Assembly: GCA_949286405.1 (NCBI GenBank)
Contig: CASECH010000170.1
Coordinates: forward strand, 1 to 13,768
Direction: 5' to 3'
Origin: an uncultured bacterium
Lineage (GTDB): Bacteria > Cyanobacteriota > Vampirovibrionia > Gastranaerophilales > Gastranaerophilaceae
DNA: 13,768 nt
Shown here piece after piece: positions 1 through 7,740 of the stretch (the stretch's first letter is position 1; every line of letters starts with the position of its first letter). The notes below the pieces were generated by a model. That model saw nothing but the letters and a program-made list of their open reading frames with translations. It had not been told where the DNA came from and made no database searches. Made by a program: the position numbers and the translations under genes.

Positions 1-930
1 AAAATTAGAGAAATTTTAAAAAAACAAAAAGAACAAATTCTTGTCGGTGATTTTGTAGAATTTGACAATGGGGTAATTAACAAAGTAATCGAGAGAAAAA
101 ATTTTATTAAACGACCAAGCGTTGCAAATATAGACCAAATAGTCATAGTTTCTGCATTAAAACAACCTGATCTTGATTTACATCAGCTTAACAGATACAT
201 TGCACTTGCTAAATACTACAAAATTGATACAAAACTCTGTTTTAACAAAAGTGATTTAAAATGGGATAAACATTTGAAGGATCAAATAAAAAAAATTTAT
301 ACTCCTTTAGGGTTTGATATAGTTATCACATCCGCGACAGAGCATTCAGGAATAAAAGCTTTTGAAAAACTACTTCAAGATAAAACAACCGTTTTATGCG
401 GAAATTCAGGAGTAGGAAAATCAAGCCTCATAAATGCATTAAACCCAAGCTTAAAACTTAGAACAAAAGAAGTAAGTGAAAAAACTCACAGAGGGACACA
501 CACAACAAGACACTGCGAAATTATAAAAATTAATGACCAGTCAAGAATTGTAGATACTCCAGGATTCAGTAACGTAAAATTTGATTTTTTATTTCCTGCT
601 GACGTAGATTTGCTATTCGATGATATTGCAAGATACAGAAATGAATGTAAGTATTCAGACTGCTTGCATATAAACGAAGATGGATGTAATGTTATAGAAA
701 ACATCGACCAAATAGCTCCTTCAAGATATGAAAGCTATTTAGCTTTTGTGGATGAAGCAAAAGAATACAAAGAAAAGATTAAATATTCAGGGAAAAAAGT
801 CGAACATTCTAAAAAAATTGTACATAACAAAGTAATCGCTAAAATTAGTGAGAAAAAAAGGCAAACTTCAAGAAATAACATCAAAAAAGAAATATATAAA
901 AATCTTAACTCTGACATTGATTTCGAATAA
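1..930 (+). CDS. rsgA: RsgA, circularly permuted ribosome-assembly GTPase (5'-truncated by window edge)
   Basis: RsgA is a GTPase that acts in late maturation of the 30S ribosomal subunit. The reading frame is open from base 1, so the gene begins outside the window. The TTG at 274 is only an internal codon, because conserved sequence lies upstream of it. Numbering from base 1 (309 residues seen), the GTPase motifs are in the permuted order of the family: G4 NKSD at 82-85, P-loop GNSGVGKSS at 134-142, the G2 region GTHTTRH at 165-171, and G3 DTPGF at 185-189. The C-terminal zinc site follows as C216, C221, H223 and C229. Residues before about 50 are the end of the OB-fold domain, so perhaps 30 residues are missing. 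A lysine-rich tail of about 45 residues after position 265 is longer than I expect. The stop lies 15 nt before the ispA start, so the two genes are probably co-transcribed. Confidence 0.95.
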   Translation, partial: KIREILKKQKEQILVGDFVEFDNGVINKVIERKNFIKRPSVANIDQIVIVSALKQPDLDLHQLNRYIALAKYYKIDTKLCFNKSDLKWDKHLKDQIKKIYTPLGFDIVITSATEHSGIKAFEKLLQDKTTVLCGNSGVGKSSLINALNPSLKLRTKEVSEKTHRGTHTTRHCEIIKINDQSRIVDTPGFSNVKFDFLFPADVDLLFDDIARYRNECKYSDCLHINEDGCNVIENIDQIAPSRYESYLAFVDEAKEYKEKIKYSGKKVEHSKKIVHNKVIAKISEKKRQTSRNNIKKEIYKNLNSDIDFE

Positions 931-939
931 AAAGGAGGT
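931..939 (+). promoter_or_regulatory. Strong ribosome binding site of ispA
   Basis: AAAGGAGGT lies six bases before the ATG at 946 and nearly matches the anti-Shine-Dalgarno complement. It fixes the ispA start at 946 rather than at the second ATG at 952. Confidence 0.85.
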
Positions 940-945
940 AAAACT

Positions 946-1812
946 ATGGAAATGAAAGATTATATTGAGGCAATTAACAAAAAACTTGATGAATTTATTC
1001 CGATACAATATCCTGAAGATATTTTTAAGGCTATGAAATACACTGTTTTACTTCCTGGGAAAAGAATACGTCCGATAATGTGCCTTGAAACTTGCAGAAT
1101 GTTTGGAGGGAATACAGATGATGCAATTCCTACAGCTTGTGCGATAGAAATGCTTCATGCTCAAACTTTAATACATGACGATTTACCTTGCATGGATAAT
1201 GACGATTTTAGAAGAGGGAAACCAACAAATCATAAGGTTTTTGGAGAAGCAAATGCAGTTCTTGCAGGCGATGCTCTACTTTCTTTCGCACCTCAAACAA
1301 TCATTAAAAATTCGCAAAATTTAGCCCCTGAAAAATTAATAAGACTACTATTTGAATACTTCCAAGCAGCAGGAGCATATGGAGTAATTGCTGGACAAGT
1401 AGTTGATATTGAAAGTGAAAAACAAAAGCCAGAAAACCCTGAAAAGGTATTAGAATACATACACATACACAAAACATCTGATTTATTTAAACTTGCACTA
1501 CGTTCCGGTGCAATAATTGCAGATGCTTCTGACGAGCAATTAAAAGAAATTACTAAATTTGCAGAAAAACTTGGATTTGCATTCCAGATAGCAGATGACA
1601 TTCTTGACGAAATATCAACTTTCGAAGAAATGGGTAAAACAATCGGAAAAGATAAAAACTCAGGGAAGTTAACTTACGTATCATTATACGGACTTGATAA
1701 GGCAAAAAATGATTTAACTAAACTGCTTGATGAATGTCTTGGAATCTTAAACAAGAATAACCTAAAATCAGTTATTTTTGAACAGATAATAGATAAAATC
1801 AGAATCAAATAA
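946..1812 (+). CDS. ispA: Short-chain polyprenyl diphosphate synthase (farnesyl/geranylgeranyl type)
   Basis: A trans-isoprenyl diphosphate synthase that condenses IPP with allylic diphosphates to give FPP or GGPP, the precursors of undecaprenyl phosphate, quinones and other isoprenoids. The protein has 288 residues, the usual length. PGKRIRP is at 37-43. The first Asp-rich motif is DDLPCMD at 78-84, with the two-residue insertion of bacterial type II enzymes, followed by NDDFRRGKPTNHKVFG. GQVVDI is at 150-155, and the second Asp-rich motif DDILD is at 217-221. The residue five before the first Asp-rich motif is Gln, not aromatic, so a product longer than C15 cannot be excluded; crtE is an alternative name. 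It follows rsgA by 15 nt. No terminator is visible after it, so some read-through into the DUF212 gene is possible. Confidence 0.93.
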   Translation: MEMKDYIEAINKKLDEFIPIQYPEDIFKAMKYTVLLPGKRIRPIMCLETCRMFGGNTDDAIPTACAIEMLHAQTLIHDDLPCMDNDDFRRGKPTNHKVFGEANAVLAGDALLSFAPQTIIKNSQNLAPEKLIRLLFEYFQAAGAYGVIAGQVVDIESEKQKPENPEKVLEYIHIHKTSDLFKLALRSGAIIADASDEQLKEITKFAEKLGFAFQIADDILDEISTFEEMGKTIGKDKNSGKLTYVSLYGLDKAKNDLTKLLDECLGILNKNNLKSVIFEQIIDKIRIK

Positions 1813-1843
1813 AAATAACAGAATCCTCAAAAACATTGCATAC

Positions 1844-1871
1844 TTGCCTTTTTGGATATATTATGTATAAT
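1844..1871 (+). promoter_or_regulatory. Predicted sigma-70-type promoter of the DUF212 gene
   Basis: TTGCCT (1844-1849) and a perfect TATAAT (1866-1871) are separated by 16 bp. They lie 37 bp before the next start codon. The -35 element and spacer length match two other predicted promoters in this window. Confidence 0.7.
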
Positions 1872-1907
1872 TATAAGTAGTAAAAGATTAAAGAGAGTAG
1901 GAATTAA

Positions 1908-2381
1908 ATGATAGCAACACATATTGCAAAAATTGCAAACAGTGGATATGAAGCACTTACTGCCGGAGTTTTGGCTGCTTTTTTAGCACAAGTATTGAAA
2001 TTTTTTATTTTTACATTGAAAACAAAAAAAGTTAATTTCAAAATTTTTACAACTACAGGCGGAATGCCAAGTTCTCATTCGGCAGGGGTTATGGGACTAT
2101 CAACATCTGTCGGGATTATAAGTGGTTTTGATTCTGTAGTATTTGCAATTGCATTTGGTTATGCTCTTATCACTATGTATGATGCAGCAGGACTTAGAAG
2201 AGCTGCTGGAAAGACTGCTGCTTGTTTGAACAGAATGATGGAAGACTTTTATAAACATGACGTAAAAGCTATGGGCGGAAAACTTAAAGAATTACTTGGA
2301 CACACTCCTTTGGAAGTAATAATGGGTGCTATATTTGGAGTAGTATTTGCATATTATTACCACTTCTTCATTTTAACATAG
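1908..2381 (+). CDS. Divergent PAP2 (DUF212, YuiD-like) membrane protein
   Basis: A small integral membrane protein of 157 residues, family-typical in length, related to the PAP2/vanadium haloperoxidase acid phosphatase superfamily. Its substrate is not established. Signatures seen are GGMPSSHSA at about 51-59, corresponding to the PSGH-like core; YDAAGLRRAAGK at about 91-102; and LLGHTPLEV near 129-137, which would carry the catalytic-type His. Hydrophobic stretches at about 17-35, 60-85 and 137-156 suggest three or more membrane segments. AGAGAGTAGGA precedes the ATG. The gene follows a prenyl diphosphate synthase gene, an order I recall from cyanobacteria, which would fit a role on prenyl diphosphates. 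That role is inference only. Confidence 0.88.
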   Translation: MIATHIAKIANSGYEALTAGVLAAFLAQVLKFFIFTLKTKKVNFKIFTTTGGMPSSHSAGVMGLSTSVGIISGFDSVVFAIAFGYALITMYDAAGLRRAAGKTAACLNRMMEDFYKHDVKAMGGKLKELLGHTPLEVIMGAIFGVVFAYYYHFFILT

Positions 2382-2393
2382 ACAAATAACCTC

Positions 2394-2421
2394 TTGCCTT
2401 TTTTTATTATTCATGTAATAA
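2394..2421 (+). promoter_or_regulatory. Predicted promoter of the SNF2 gene
   Basis: TTGCCT (2394-2399), a 16-bp spacer and TAATAA (2416-2421) give a good -35 and an imperfect -10; TAATAT at 2419-2424 with a 19-bp spacer is the alternative. The 11-mer CTTGCCTTTTT is shared with the promoter before the DUF212 gene. Transcription would start near 2430, giving a leader of about 65 nt. Confidence 0.55.
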
Positions 2422-2437
2422 TATGGATATTGTTAAG

Positions 2438-2483
2438 TAAGGGCTTATAGAATGTATATTCTATATCCGAAATTACACCCTTA
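2438..2483 (+). promoter_or_regulatory. Nested inverted repeats in the leader of the SNF2 gene
   Basis: An outer pair TAAGGG (2438-2443) / CCCTTA (2478-2483) encloses a perfect 8-bp pair TATAGAAT (2446-2453) / ATTCTATA (2458-2465) with a GTAT loop. The outer 3' arm overlaps the beginning of the AGGGAAGAA ribosome-binding region. The leader RNA could therefore fold and limit access of the ribosome to the TTG start. A DNA-level operator role for the inner palindrome is equally possible. Confidence 0.45.
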
Positions 2484-2494
2484 GGGAAGAAAGA

Positions 2495-5400
2495 TTGCTC
2501 AAGAGAATGAGTGCTGCTGAATTTAACTACAAGTTTATAAAAGATAACGCAAGTGCTGGAAGTTGGCGTAGAGGCTACGAGTATCATCTAAAAGATATGG
2601 TATTTGACTCTTATCCTGAAAAAAACTTTTACATGGCAAAAGTAAAAGGAAATTTTCAGGATCATTACAATGCTGATTTAATTTTCAAAAAAAATAAAGT
2701 TGAGGCAAGATGTAACTGCCCTTTAAAAGAAGAATGGTGTAAGCACGCTGTAGCTGTAGCTCTAAAAGCCATTGATGAGCACGCATATGAAGACTGGTTA
2801 GAAACTAAATTTGGTATTGAAACAGATTTTCCTGATGAAAATACAGCTTTGACAACTGAACCTCAAGGGAATTATATTTTTCATTTTAATTCAAAAAGAA
2901 AAGCTAATTTCTTTTCAGTTTTGGTACGTTCAAGAGAAACAGGCAAAGTAGTAAGACAAATTGAACCAATTTTAAGAGCTTTGATTGAAGCCCAAAAACA
3001 AGATCCTACTTTTGAATTAAATAATTCACAAAAAGTAGAAGTTGCAATATTCCAGCAGTTGCTTACCGTATCAAGACAAGATAAAAAAGCAGGCTGGTAT
3101 GATATTCCGATTACAAAATTCGGTCCAATGTTCACACTGATGTCACATGCTGATGAAGTGTTGGATGAAAAAACAAAAGAACGATTAAAATTTACAGATG
3201 AAGAATGGAAATTAAAACTAACTGTAAATACCGGAGCTCAAGGTACAATTTTACTATCTCTTGAATGGATTAGACCTGACAAAGATGATGTATATCCCCT
3301 TGAAGAAGTAAGATATTTTTCCAGACATTTAAAATGGGGAAGGTACAAAAATTTAATATTTCCTACAAATATTGCAATGAGTTCGCTCCCTCAAAGTCTT
3401 TTAAAATCATCATTTACTGATTTAAAAGATGCAGATGGCGGGAAATTTATTTATGAAGAACTTCCAAAATTACAAGAAATAATGGATGTGGAAATTGCTG
3501 AAAATATAAGCAAACTTATGCTTGAGGAACGTCCGCCGTTAAATGTTGTAACTTTAGGAATTGACTATGATCAATCTTTAAAAGCATCTTTAGAATTTGA
3601 TTATGATGGAGTTGTTGTTCCATATTCAAAACAAACGGCCGAAAAATCTCCATACATAACAATCAAGAAACAAGGTGAGGACCTTGTATATTGGATAAAA
3701 AGAAACATCAAACACGAACAAGAATCTTATGCGATGTTACTTGCATGTAAATTTGTCCCAATGCAGACAAATAACCTTGCTTTAGAAAAAGAAAATGCAA
3801 TTGATTTTTATAATTACTATATTAAACAAGCCGGAGATGGTTGGAAATTTGTAGAAAAAGATGATATGCATTTCTTCAAACTAATGGATGAGCCATTTAG
3901 ACTTTGTGCTAAAATTGACTTTTCTGAAGAAAATCAAGACAGTTTTGAAATATTCTTATACGGGCAAGTCGGTGAAGAACAAATAAGTTTCGATGAGATT
4001 TATGAAACAATTCAGAGTGGAGAAAAATACAGTCGAATAAGAAGTCTTGGATTTGTAGAATATCCTGCACAAAATATATATGCAATGATGCGTGCGTTTA
4101 ACTCGTTTGATGTATATAGAAATAATGATAATAAGTTTATTGTAAAAACATATCGGGCTGGACTTATTAACGAACTTAAAAACCTTGATGTAGAACTTGT
4201 TTTAAGTGAAGAATTTGAAAACTTCTGGAAACAGATGTCTACATTCTCAACCTCAGAAGACTTACAACTACCTGAAGGAATTAATGCAGAATTCCGTGAA
4301 TACCAAACTAAAGGTTTTGGCTGGTTATGGTTTATGTACAAGTATGGACTTAATGGAATTTTGGCTGATGATATGGGGCTTGGAAAAACATTACAAGCTT
4401 TAGCCGTCGTGCAAAAGGCAAAAGAGCAAGATGGGCCAATGCCTACCCTTGTAGTTTGTCCTACAACTGTTGTGTTCAACTGGGAATCAGAAATTCAAAA
4501 ATTTGCTCCGACGCTTACAACTCTAAAATTGTCAGGAACTGAAAGAAAACAATTCTTTAAACATATTCCTGAATATGATGTTGTAATTACAAGTTATGCA
4601 CTGCTTAGACGTGATATTGAAAAACTTAAAGACATAAACTTTAGATATGTAATTTTGGATGAATCACAAAATATCAAAAATGCAATGTCACAAACTGCTC
4701 AAGCTGTAAAAAAACTTGATGCGACACACAAGCTTGCACTGTCTGGTACTCCGATAGAAAACAAACTTGAAGAATTATGGTCAGTATTTGACTTTTTAAT
4801 GCCGGGATTTTTATTCAGCATGGCAGACTTTAACTCAAGATATGTCAATCCGATAATGGAACGTCAGGATAAAACAGTTGAAAAACGATTAAAATTGCAA
4901 ATCTATCCATTCATTCTACGTCGTATGAAACGTGATGTAGCAAAAGATTTGCCTGACAAAGTTGAAAATATAGCATATTGTGAACTTACTGACGAGCAAA
5001 GAGATTTTTATCTTCAAGTGCTTGATAGTACAAAAGAAGAATTATTCAAGTCTATCGAACAAAACGGTCTTGAAAAGAGTAGATTATCAATATTCTCAGC
5101 ACTTTTACGTCTACGTCAAATATGTTGTCATCCAAGACTTTATGATAAAGACAATGTTAAAAATATCATGAAATCAGGCAAATTTGAAAAACTCAAGGCT
5201 ATGCTTGAAGAAATTATTGATGAAGGGCACAGAATTTTGCTATTCAGTCAATTTGTTGATATGCTTGACTTAATCAAAGCTTGGCTTGAAAGAGAAGGTA
5301 TTCCTTATGAATACTTAACAGGGAAAACTAAAGACAGACAAGGTGCAGTAGAAAGATTTAACTCTACACCATCTATTCCGATATTCTTAATCAGCTTAAA

Positions 5401-5686
5401 AGCAGGTGGTACAGGTCTAAACTTAACCGGTGCAGACTATGTAATTCACTACGATCCTTGGTGGAACCCTGCAGTAGAAGATCAGGCTACAGACAGAGCT
5501 TATCGTATCGGTCAAACTAAAAAAGTTTTTGTATACAGACTTATTACAAAAAATACTGTAGAGGAAAAAATTCAAAAACTTAAAACTGCAAAACGTAACC
5601 TTGTAGACAGTGTAATTTCAGTTGACAGAAATATCGTAAAATCACTTACAATGGATGATATTAAAGAAATCTTCTCTGTGGATTAA
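2495..5686 (+). CDS. SWIM zinc-finger SNF2-family helicase-like ATPase
   Basis: A 1063-residue Swi2/Snf2-type DNA-dependent ATPase of the bacterial SWIM-SNF2 class. It probably translocates on duplex DNA; its biological role in bacteria is not settled. The N-terminal SWIM finger is C73-x-C75 ... C82-x-H84. A long bacterial SNF2-associated region follows (about 120-560). The ATPase core has Walker A DDMGLGKT at 625-632, Walker B/DExx box DESQ at 722-725, a GTPIENKLEELWSVFDFL stretch, and motif VI QATDRAYRIGQ at 997-1007 in the helicase C-terminal lobe. The start is TTG at 2495, preceded by AGGGAAGAA at good spacing. An in-frame ATG at 2507 is possible but has no well-spaced Shine-Dalgarno. The gene stands alone behind its own predicted promoter and ends at a bidirectional terminator. 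Confidence 0.93.
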   Translation: MLKRMSAAEFNYKFIKDNASAGSWRRGYEYHLKDMVFDSYPEKNFYMAKVKGNFQDHYNADLIFKKNKVEARCNCPLKEEWCKHAVAVALKAIDEHAYEDWLETKFGIETDFPDENTALTTEPQGNYIFHFNSKRKANFFSVLVRSRETGKVVRQIEPILRALIEAQKQDPTFELNNSQKVEVAIFQQLLTVSRQDKKAGWYDIPITKFGPMFTLMSHADEVLDEKTKERLKFTDEEWKLKLTVNTGAQGTILLSLEWIRPDKDDVYPLEEVRYFSRHLKWGRYKNLIFPTNIAMSSLPQSLLKSSFTDLKDADGGKFIYEELPKLQEIMDVEIAENISKLMLEERPPLNVVTLGIDYDQSLKASLEFDYDGVVVPYSKQTAEKSPYITIKKQGEDLVYWIKRNIKHEQESYAMLLACKFVPMQTNNLALEKENAIDFYNYYIKQAGDGWKFVEKDDMHFFKLMDEPFRLCAKIDFSEENQDSFEIFLYGQVGEEQISFDEIYETIQSGEKYSRIRSLGFVEYPAQNIYAMMRAFNSFDVYRNNDNKFIVKTYRAGLINELKNLDVELVLSEEFENFWKQMSTFSTSEDLQLPEGINAEFREYQTKGFGWLWFMYKYGLNGILADDMGLGKTLQALAVVQKAKEQDGPMPTLVVCPTTVVFNWESEIQKFAPTLTTLKLSGTERKQFFKHIPEYDVVITSYALLRRDIEKLKDINFRYVILDESQNIKNAMSQTAQAVKKLDATHKLALSGTPIENKLEELWSVFDFLMPGFLFSMADFNSRYVNPIMERQDKTVEKRLKLQIYPFILRRMKRDVAKDLPDKVENIAYCELTDEQRDFYLQVLDSTKEELFKSIEQNGLEKSRLSIFSALLRLRQICCHPRLYDKDNVKNIMKSGKFEKLKAMLEEIIDEGHRILLFSQFVDMLDLIKAWLEREGIPYEYLTGKTKDRQGAVERFNSTPSIPIFLISLKAGGTGLNLTGADYVIHYDPWWNPAVEDQATDRAYRIGQTKKVFVYRLITKNTVEEKIQKLKTAKRNLVDSVISVDRNIVKSLTMDDIKEIFSVD

Positions 5687-5778
5687 GTAGCAAAATAAAA
5701 TTATGTAAATCTAAGATTCCTAAAACAAAAGTAAGAAAAGCTGGAAAACGTAAGTAAATTATTATAGAAATACGAAAT

Positions 5779-5813
5779 AAAAATGGAGTTTGTAATGAAC
5801 AAACTCCATTTTT
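5779..5813. terminator. Bidirectional intrinsic terminator between the SNF2 and HU genes
   Basis: A perfect 15-bp stem, AAAAATGGAGTTTGT / ACAAACTCCATTTTT, closes a five-base AATGA loop. The arm ends provide U-tracts on both strands, so it can terminate the + strand SNF2 transcript and the convergent HU transcript. The rest of 5687-5834 shows no convincing gene. Confidence 0.88.
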
Positions 5814-5834
5814 AAGACTTCATCAAAAAGCTAA

Positions 5835-6110
5835 CTATTTGTTAACAGCTTCTTTGAATTTTTTACCTGCTGAAAATGCTGGAACTGTTGTTGCAGGGAT
5901 TTTTAATTCTTTACCAGTTTGAGGGTTTCTTCCAATTCTAGCAGCTCTTTTACGTGCTTCGAATGTACCAAAACCAACTAAAGTAACTTTTTTACCTTTA
6001 GAAACTGTTTTTTCTACTGTTTCAATGAAAGCACCTAAAACTTCAGCTGCTTCTTTTTGAGTAACACTAGCTTTTTTAGCAATTTCTTGTACTAATTCTT
6101 CTTTGTTCAT
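5835..6110 (-). CDS. hup: HU-family histone-like DNA-binding protein
   Basis: HU is a small nucleoid-associated protein that binds and bends DNA as a dimer without strict sequence specificity. The 91 residues match the family length. The alpha-helical dimerisation part (1-42) is followed by the beta arm with the HU signature GFGTFEARKRAARIGRNP at 46-63. The tip proline sits in the following NPQTGKELKIPA segment, and the protein closes with VPAFSAGKKFKEAV. CTCCTT on the + strand (6118-6123) gives an AAGGAG ribosome binding site seven bases before the ATG. The gene is monocistronic, with its own promoter and terminator. It is HU rather than IHF by the arm sequence and by being a single gene. 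Confidence 0.96.
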   Translation of the reverse strand: MNKEELVQEIAKKASVTQKEAAEVLGAFIETVEKTVSKGKKVTLVGFGTFEARKRAARIGRNPQTGKELKIPATTVPAFSAGKKFKEAVNK

Positions 6111-6142
6111 TACAAAACTCCTTCTTCTAAATGTACAAGACT

Positions 6143-6170
6143 ATTATATCCAATCTTTTTTATAACGCAA
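6143..6170 (-). promoter_or_regulatory. Predicted promoter of hup
   Basis: On the minus strand, TTGCGT (6170-6165), a 16-bp spacer and a perfect TATAAT (6148-6143) precede hup. The leader would be about 25 nt. It has the same -35 core and spacer length as the promoter at 1844-1871. Confidence 0.7.
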
Positions 6171-6255
6171 GCTTTTTTACGTTTTTTTACATTGATTTAA
6201 CAAGAAAACATCTATTTGCAGTATAAAAGAGCTAATTCTAAACAAAAAGTAATGA

Positions 6256-6288
6256 TTTATAACAAAATTTATAACTTTTTGGTACAAT
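6256..6288 (+). promoter_or_regulatory. Predicted promoter region of the GT2-apt operon with a short direct repeat
   Basis: A -10-like TACAAT (6283-6288) lies 42 bp before the glycosyltransferase ATG. No good -35 sits at the expected distance. Instead, two copies of TTTATAAC (6256-6263 and 6268-6275) are spaced by AAAA, giving a 12-bp period. Such an arrangement may bind a regulator that replaces the missing -35 contact; that is inference. Confidence 0.4.
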
Positions 6289-6330
6289 ATTATTGACGTG
6301 ACAAACGGGAGTTGGAAAAAGGTTTAGCTT

Positions 6331-7740
6331 ATGAAAGAAAGAATTATTTTATTCACAATAGTCTTTGGACTTGGAATCTTTTTATACATATTCCAAAGTT
6401 ACTTTAACACTGTATGGGGACTTGCACTTTTATGCACATTTATGTTTATATACGCACTATTTATGAATCTTTCTTATAAACTGCAAAGTCGTGAAAGACA
6501 AAAACACCCACTTGTTATAAATGAAGATTATAAACCGATGGTATCTATTATGATACCTGCACATAATGAAGAAAGTGTTATTACAAATACAATAGAAAAC
6601 ATTATGAATATTGATTATGATAATTTTGAAGTAATCGTTATTGATGATAGAAGTACTGATAATACATCTTCTGTAATTAAAGATTTAGAAATGAAATATC
6701 ATAATTTAAAAGCATTAGTTCGCCCAGAAGATGCATTTCCTGGCAAATCTGCAGTACTGAATGATGCAATGAAAATTGCTCAAGGAGAAGCTTTTTTGGT
6801 TTTTGATGCTGACGCAACAGTAGAACCTGACTTTCTAAAAAAACTTATTCCTCACCTTGAACCTAAAGATGTAGGAGCAGTGCAAGCAAGAAAAGTAATA
6901 AGAAATAAAAATACAAACCTTTTAACAAGATGTCAAAACAACGAATATACTTTTGATACTCACCTCCAAGCTGGTAGAGATTCTGTAAAAGGGGCAGTTG
7001 AACTAAGAGGAAATGGAGAACTTTTAAAACGCGAAGCTGTAGAAGATATCGGAGGTTGGAACAACTACACAATTGTAGATGATTTAGATATGTCAACAAG
7101 ACTTCATATAAAAGGATGGGATGTAAGGTTTTGTCCTGATGCTATTGTATATGAAGAAGGTATTATATATTTATGGCCATTATTCAGACAAAGAAGAAGA
7201 TGGCTTGAAGGAACTATAAGAAGATATCTTGAGCACTCAGGGGCTGCACTGCGATCAAAAGACATATCTTTAAGAGCAAGACTTGATATGATGGCATATA
7301 TTTCTGAATTTATTATGCCGCTATGGCTTGTTATGGAGCTTTTAATAAGAGCTTTCAAAGTTCTTGCAAAGGATGCTCCTACTCATACTCTTTATTCTTC
7401 AATTATTATTGGTTGCGCGATAGGAATAGCTTTTTTCATCGCAGCAAGATATTCTCTTAGAAGATATGATTTTATGCCAAGACTTGATGCTGCGTTTGAG
7501 GCAGTTGAAACGTCAATTTACTTACTTGTAATATGGTTTCCGCTAGTTCTTTTTATTTGTTTTAAGATTTTATTTATGAAAAAGGATATGAACTGGGGTA
7601 AAACCGCCCATGGACTTGTTATGGAAGAAGAAGCTAGTATAAAAGCATTTATAAAAAAAGAGTTACAAAAAACTAAAAATTATACAAAAGAATATACTGA
7701 AAGACTTAAACAATTTGTAGCCGAAAAAGGAGAAAAATAA
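6331..7740 (+). CDS. Membrane GT2-family processive glycosyltransferase (PgaC/IcaA/BcsA-like)
   Basis: An integral-membrane family 2 glycosyltransferase of 469 residues, likely polymerising or transferring sugars from a nucleotide donor at the cytoplasmic face. Membrane segments are predicted at about 5-22 and 26-45, then at about 325-345, 352-372 and 394-415. The catalytic domain shows VSIMIPAHNEES at 71-82, IDDRS at 104-108, the DAD metal-binding motif at 159-161, a DDLD acceptor-base region at 250-253, and the processive-type QRRRW motif at 287-291. The C-terminal segment MNWGKTAH is also typical. A lysine-rich cytoplasmic tail ends the protein. AAAAAGG lies eight bases before the ATG. The stop codon shares its last base with the apt start. 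The polymer cannot be named: poly-GlcNAc, hyaluronan-like or another glycan are possible, and no accessory deacetylase is visible. Confidence 0.88.
   Translation: MKERIILFTIVFGLGIFLYIFQSYFNTVWGLALLCTFMFIYALFMNLSYKLQSRERQKHPLVINEDYKPMVSIMIPAHNEESVITNTIENIMNIDYDNFEVIVIDDRSTDNTSSVIKDLEMKYHNLKALVRPEDAFPGKSAVLNDAMKIAQGEAFLVFDADATVEPDFLKKLIPHLEPKDVGAVQARKVIRNKNTNLLTRCQNNEYTFDTHLQAGRDSVKGAVELRGNGELLKREAVEDIGGWNNYTIVDDLDMSTRLHIKGWDVRFCPDAIVYEEGIIYLWPLFRQRRRWLEGTIRRYLEHSGAALRSKDISLRARLDMMAYISEFIMPLWLVMELLIRAFKVLAKDAPTHTLYSSIIIGCAIGIAFFIAARYSLRRYDFMPRLDAAFEAVETSIYLLVIWFPLVLFICFKILFMKKDMNWGKTAHGLVMEEEASIKAFIKKELQKTKNYTKEYTERLKQFVAEKGEK

Noticed and set aside
4012..4479. A 155-codon minus-strand open frame inside the SNF2 gene
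   Set aside because: It lies antisense to conserved helicase motifs, and its translation shows no recognisable domain.
5686..5757. A short lysine/arginine-rich frame ending KVRKAGKRK before the SNF2/HU terminator, resembling a ribosomal-protein tail
   Set aside because: It has no start codon or ribosome binding site, it overlaps the end of the SNF2 gene, and A-rich DNA easily gives Lys/Arg codons. A gene remnant cannot be excluded.
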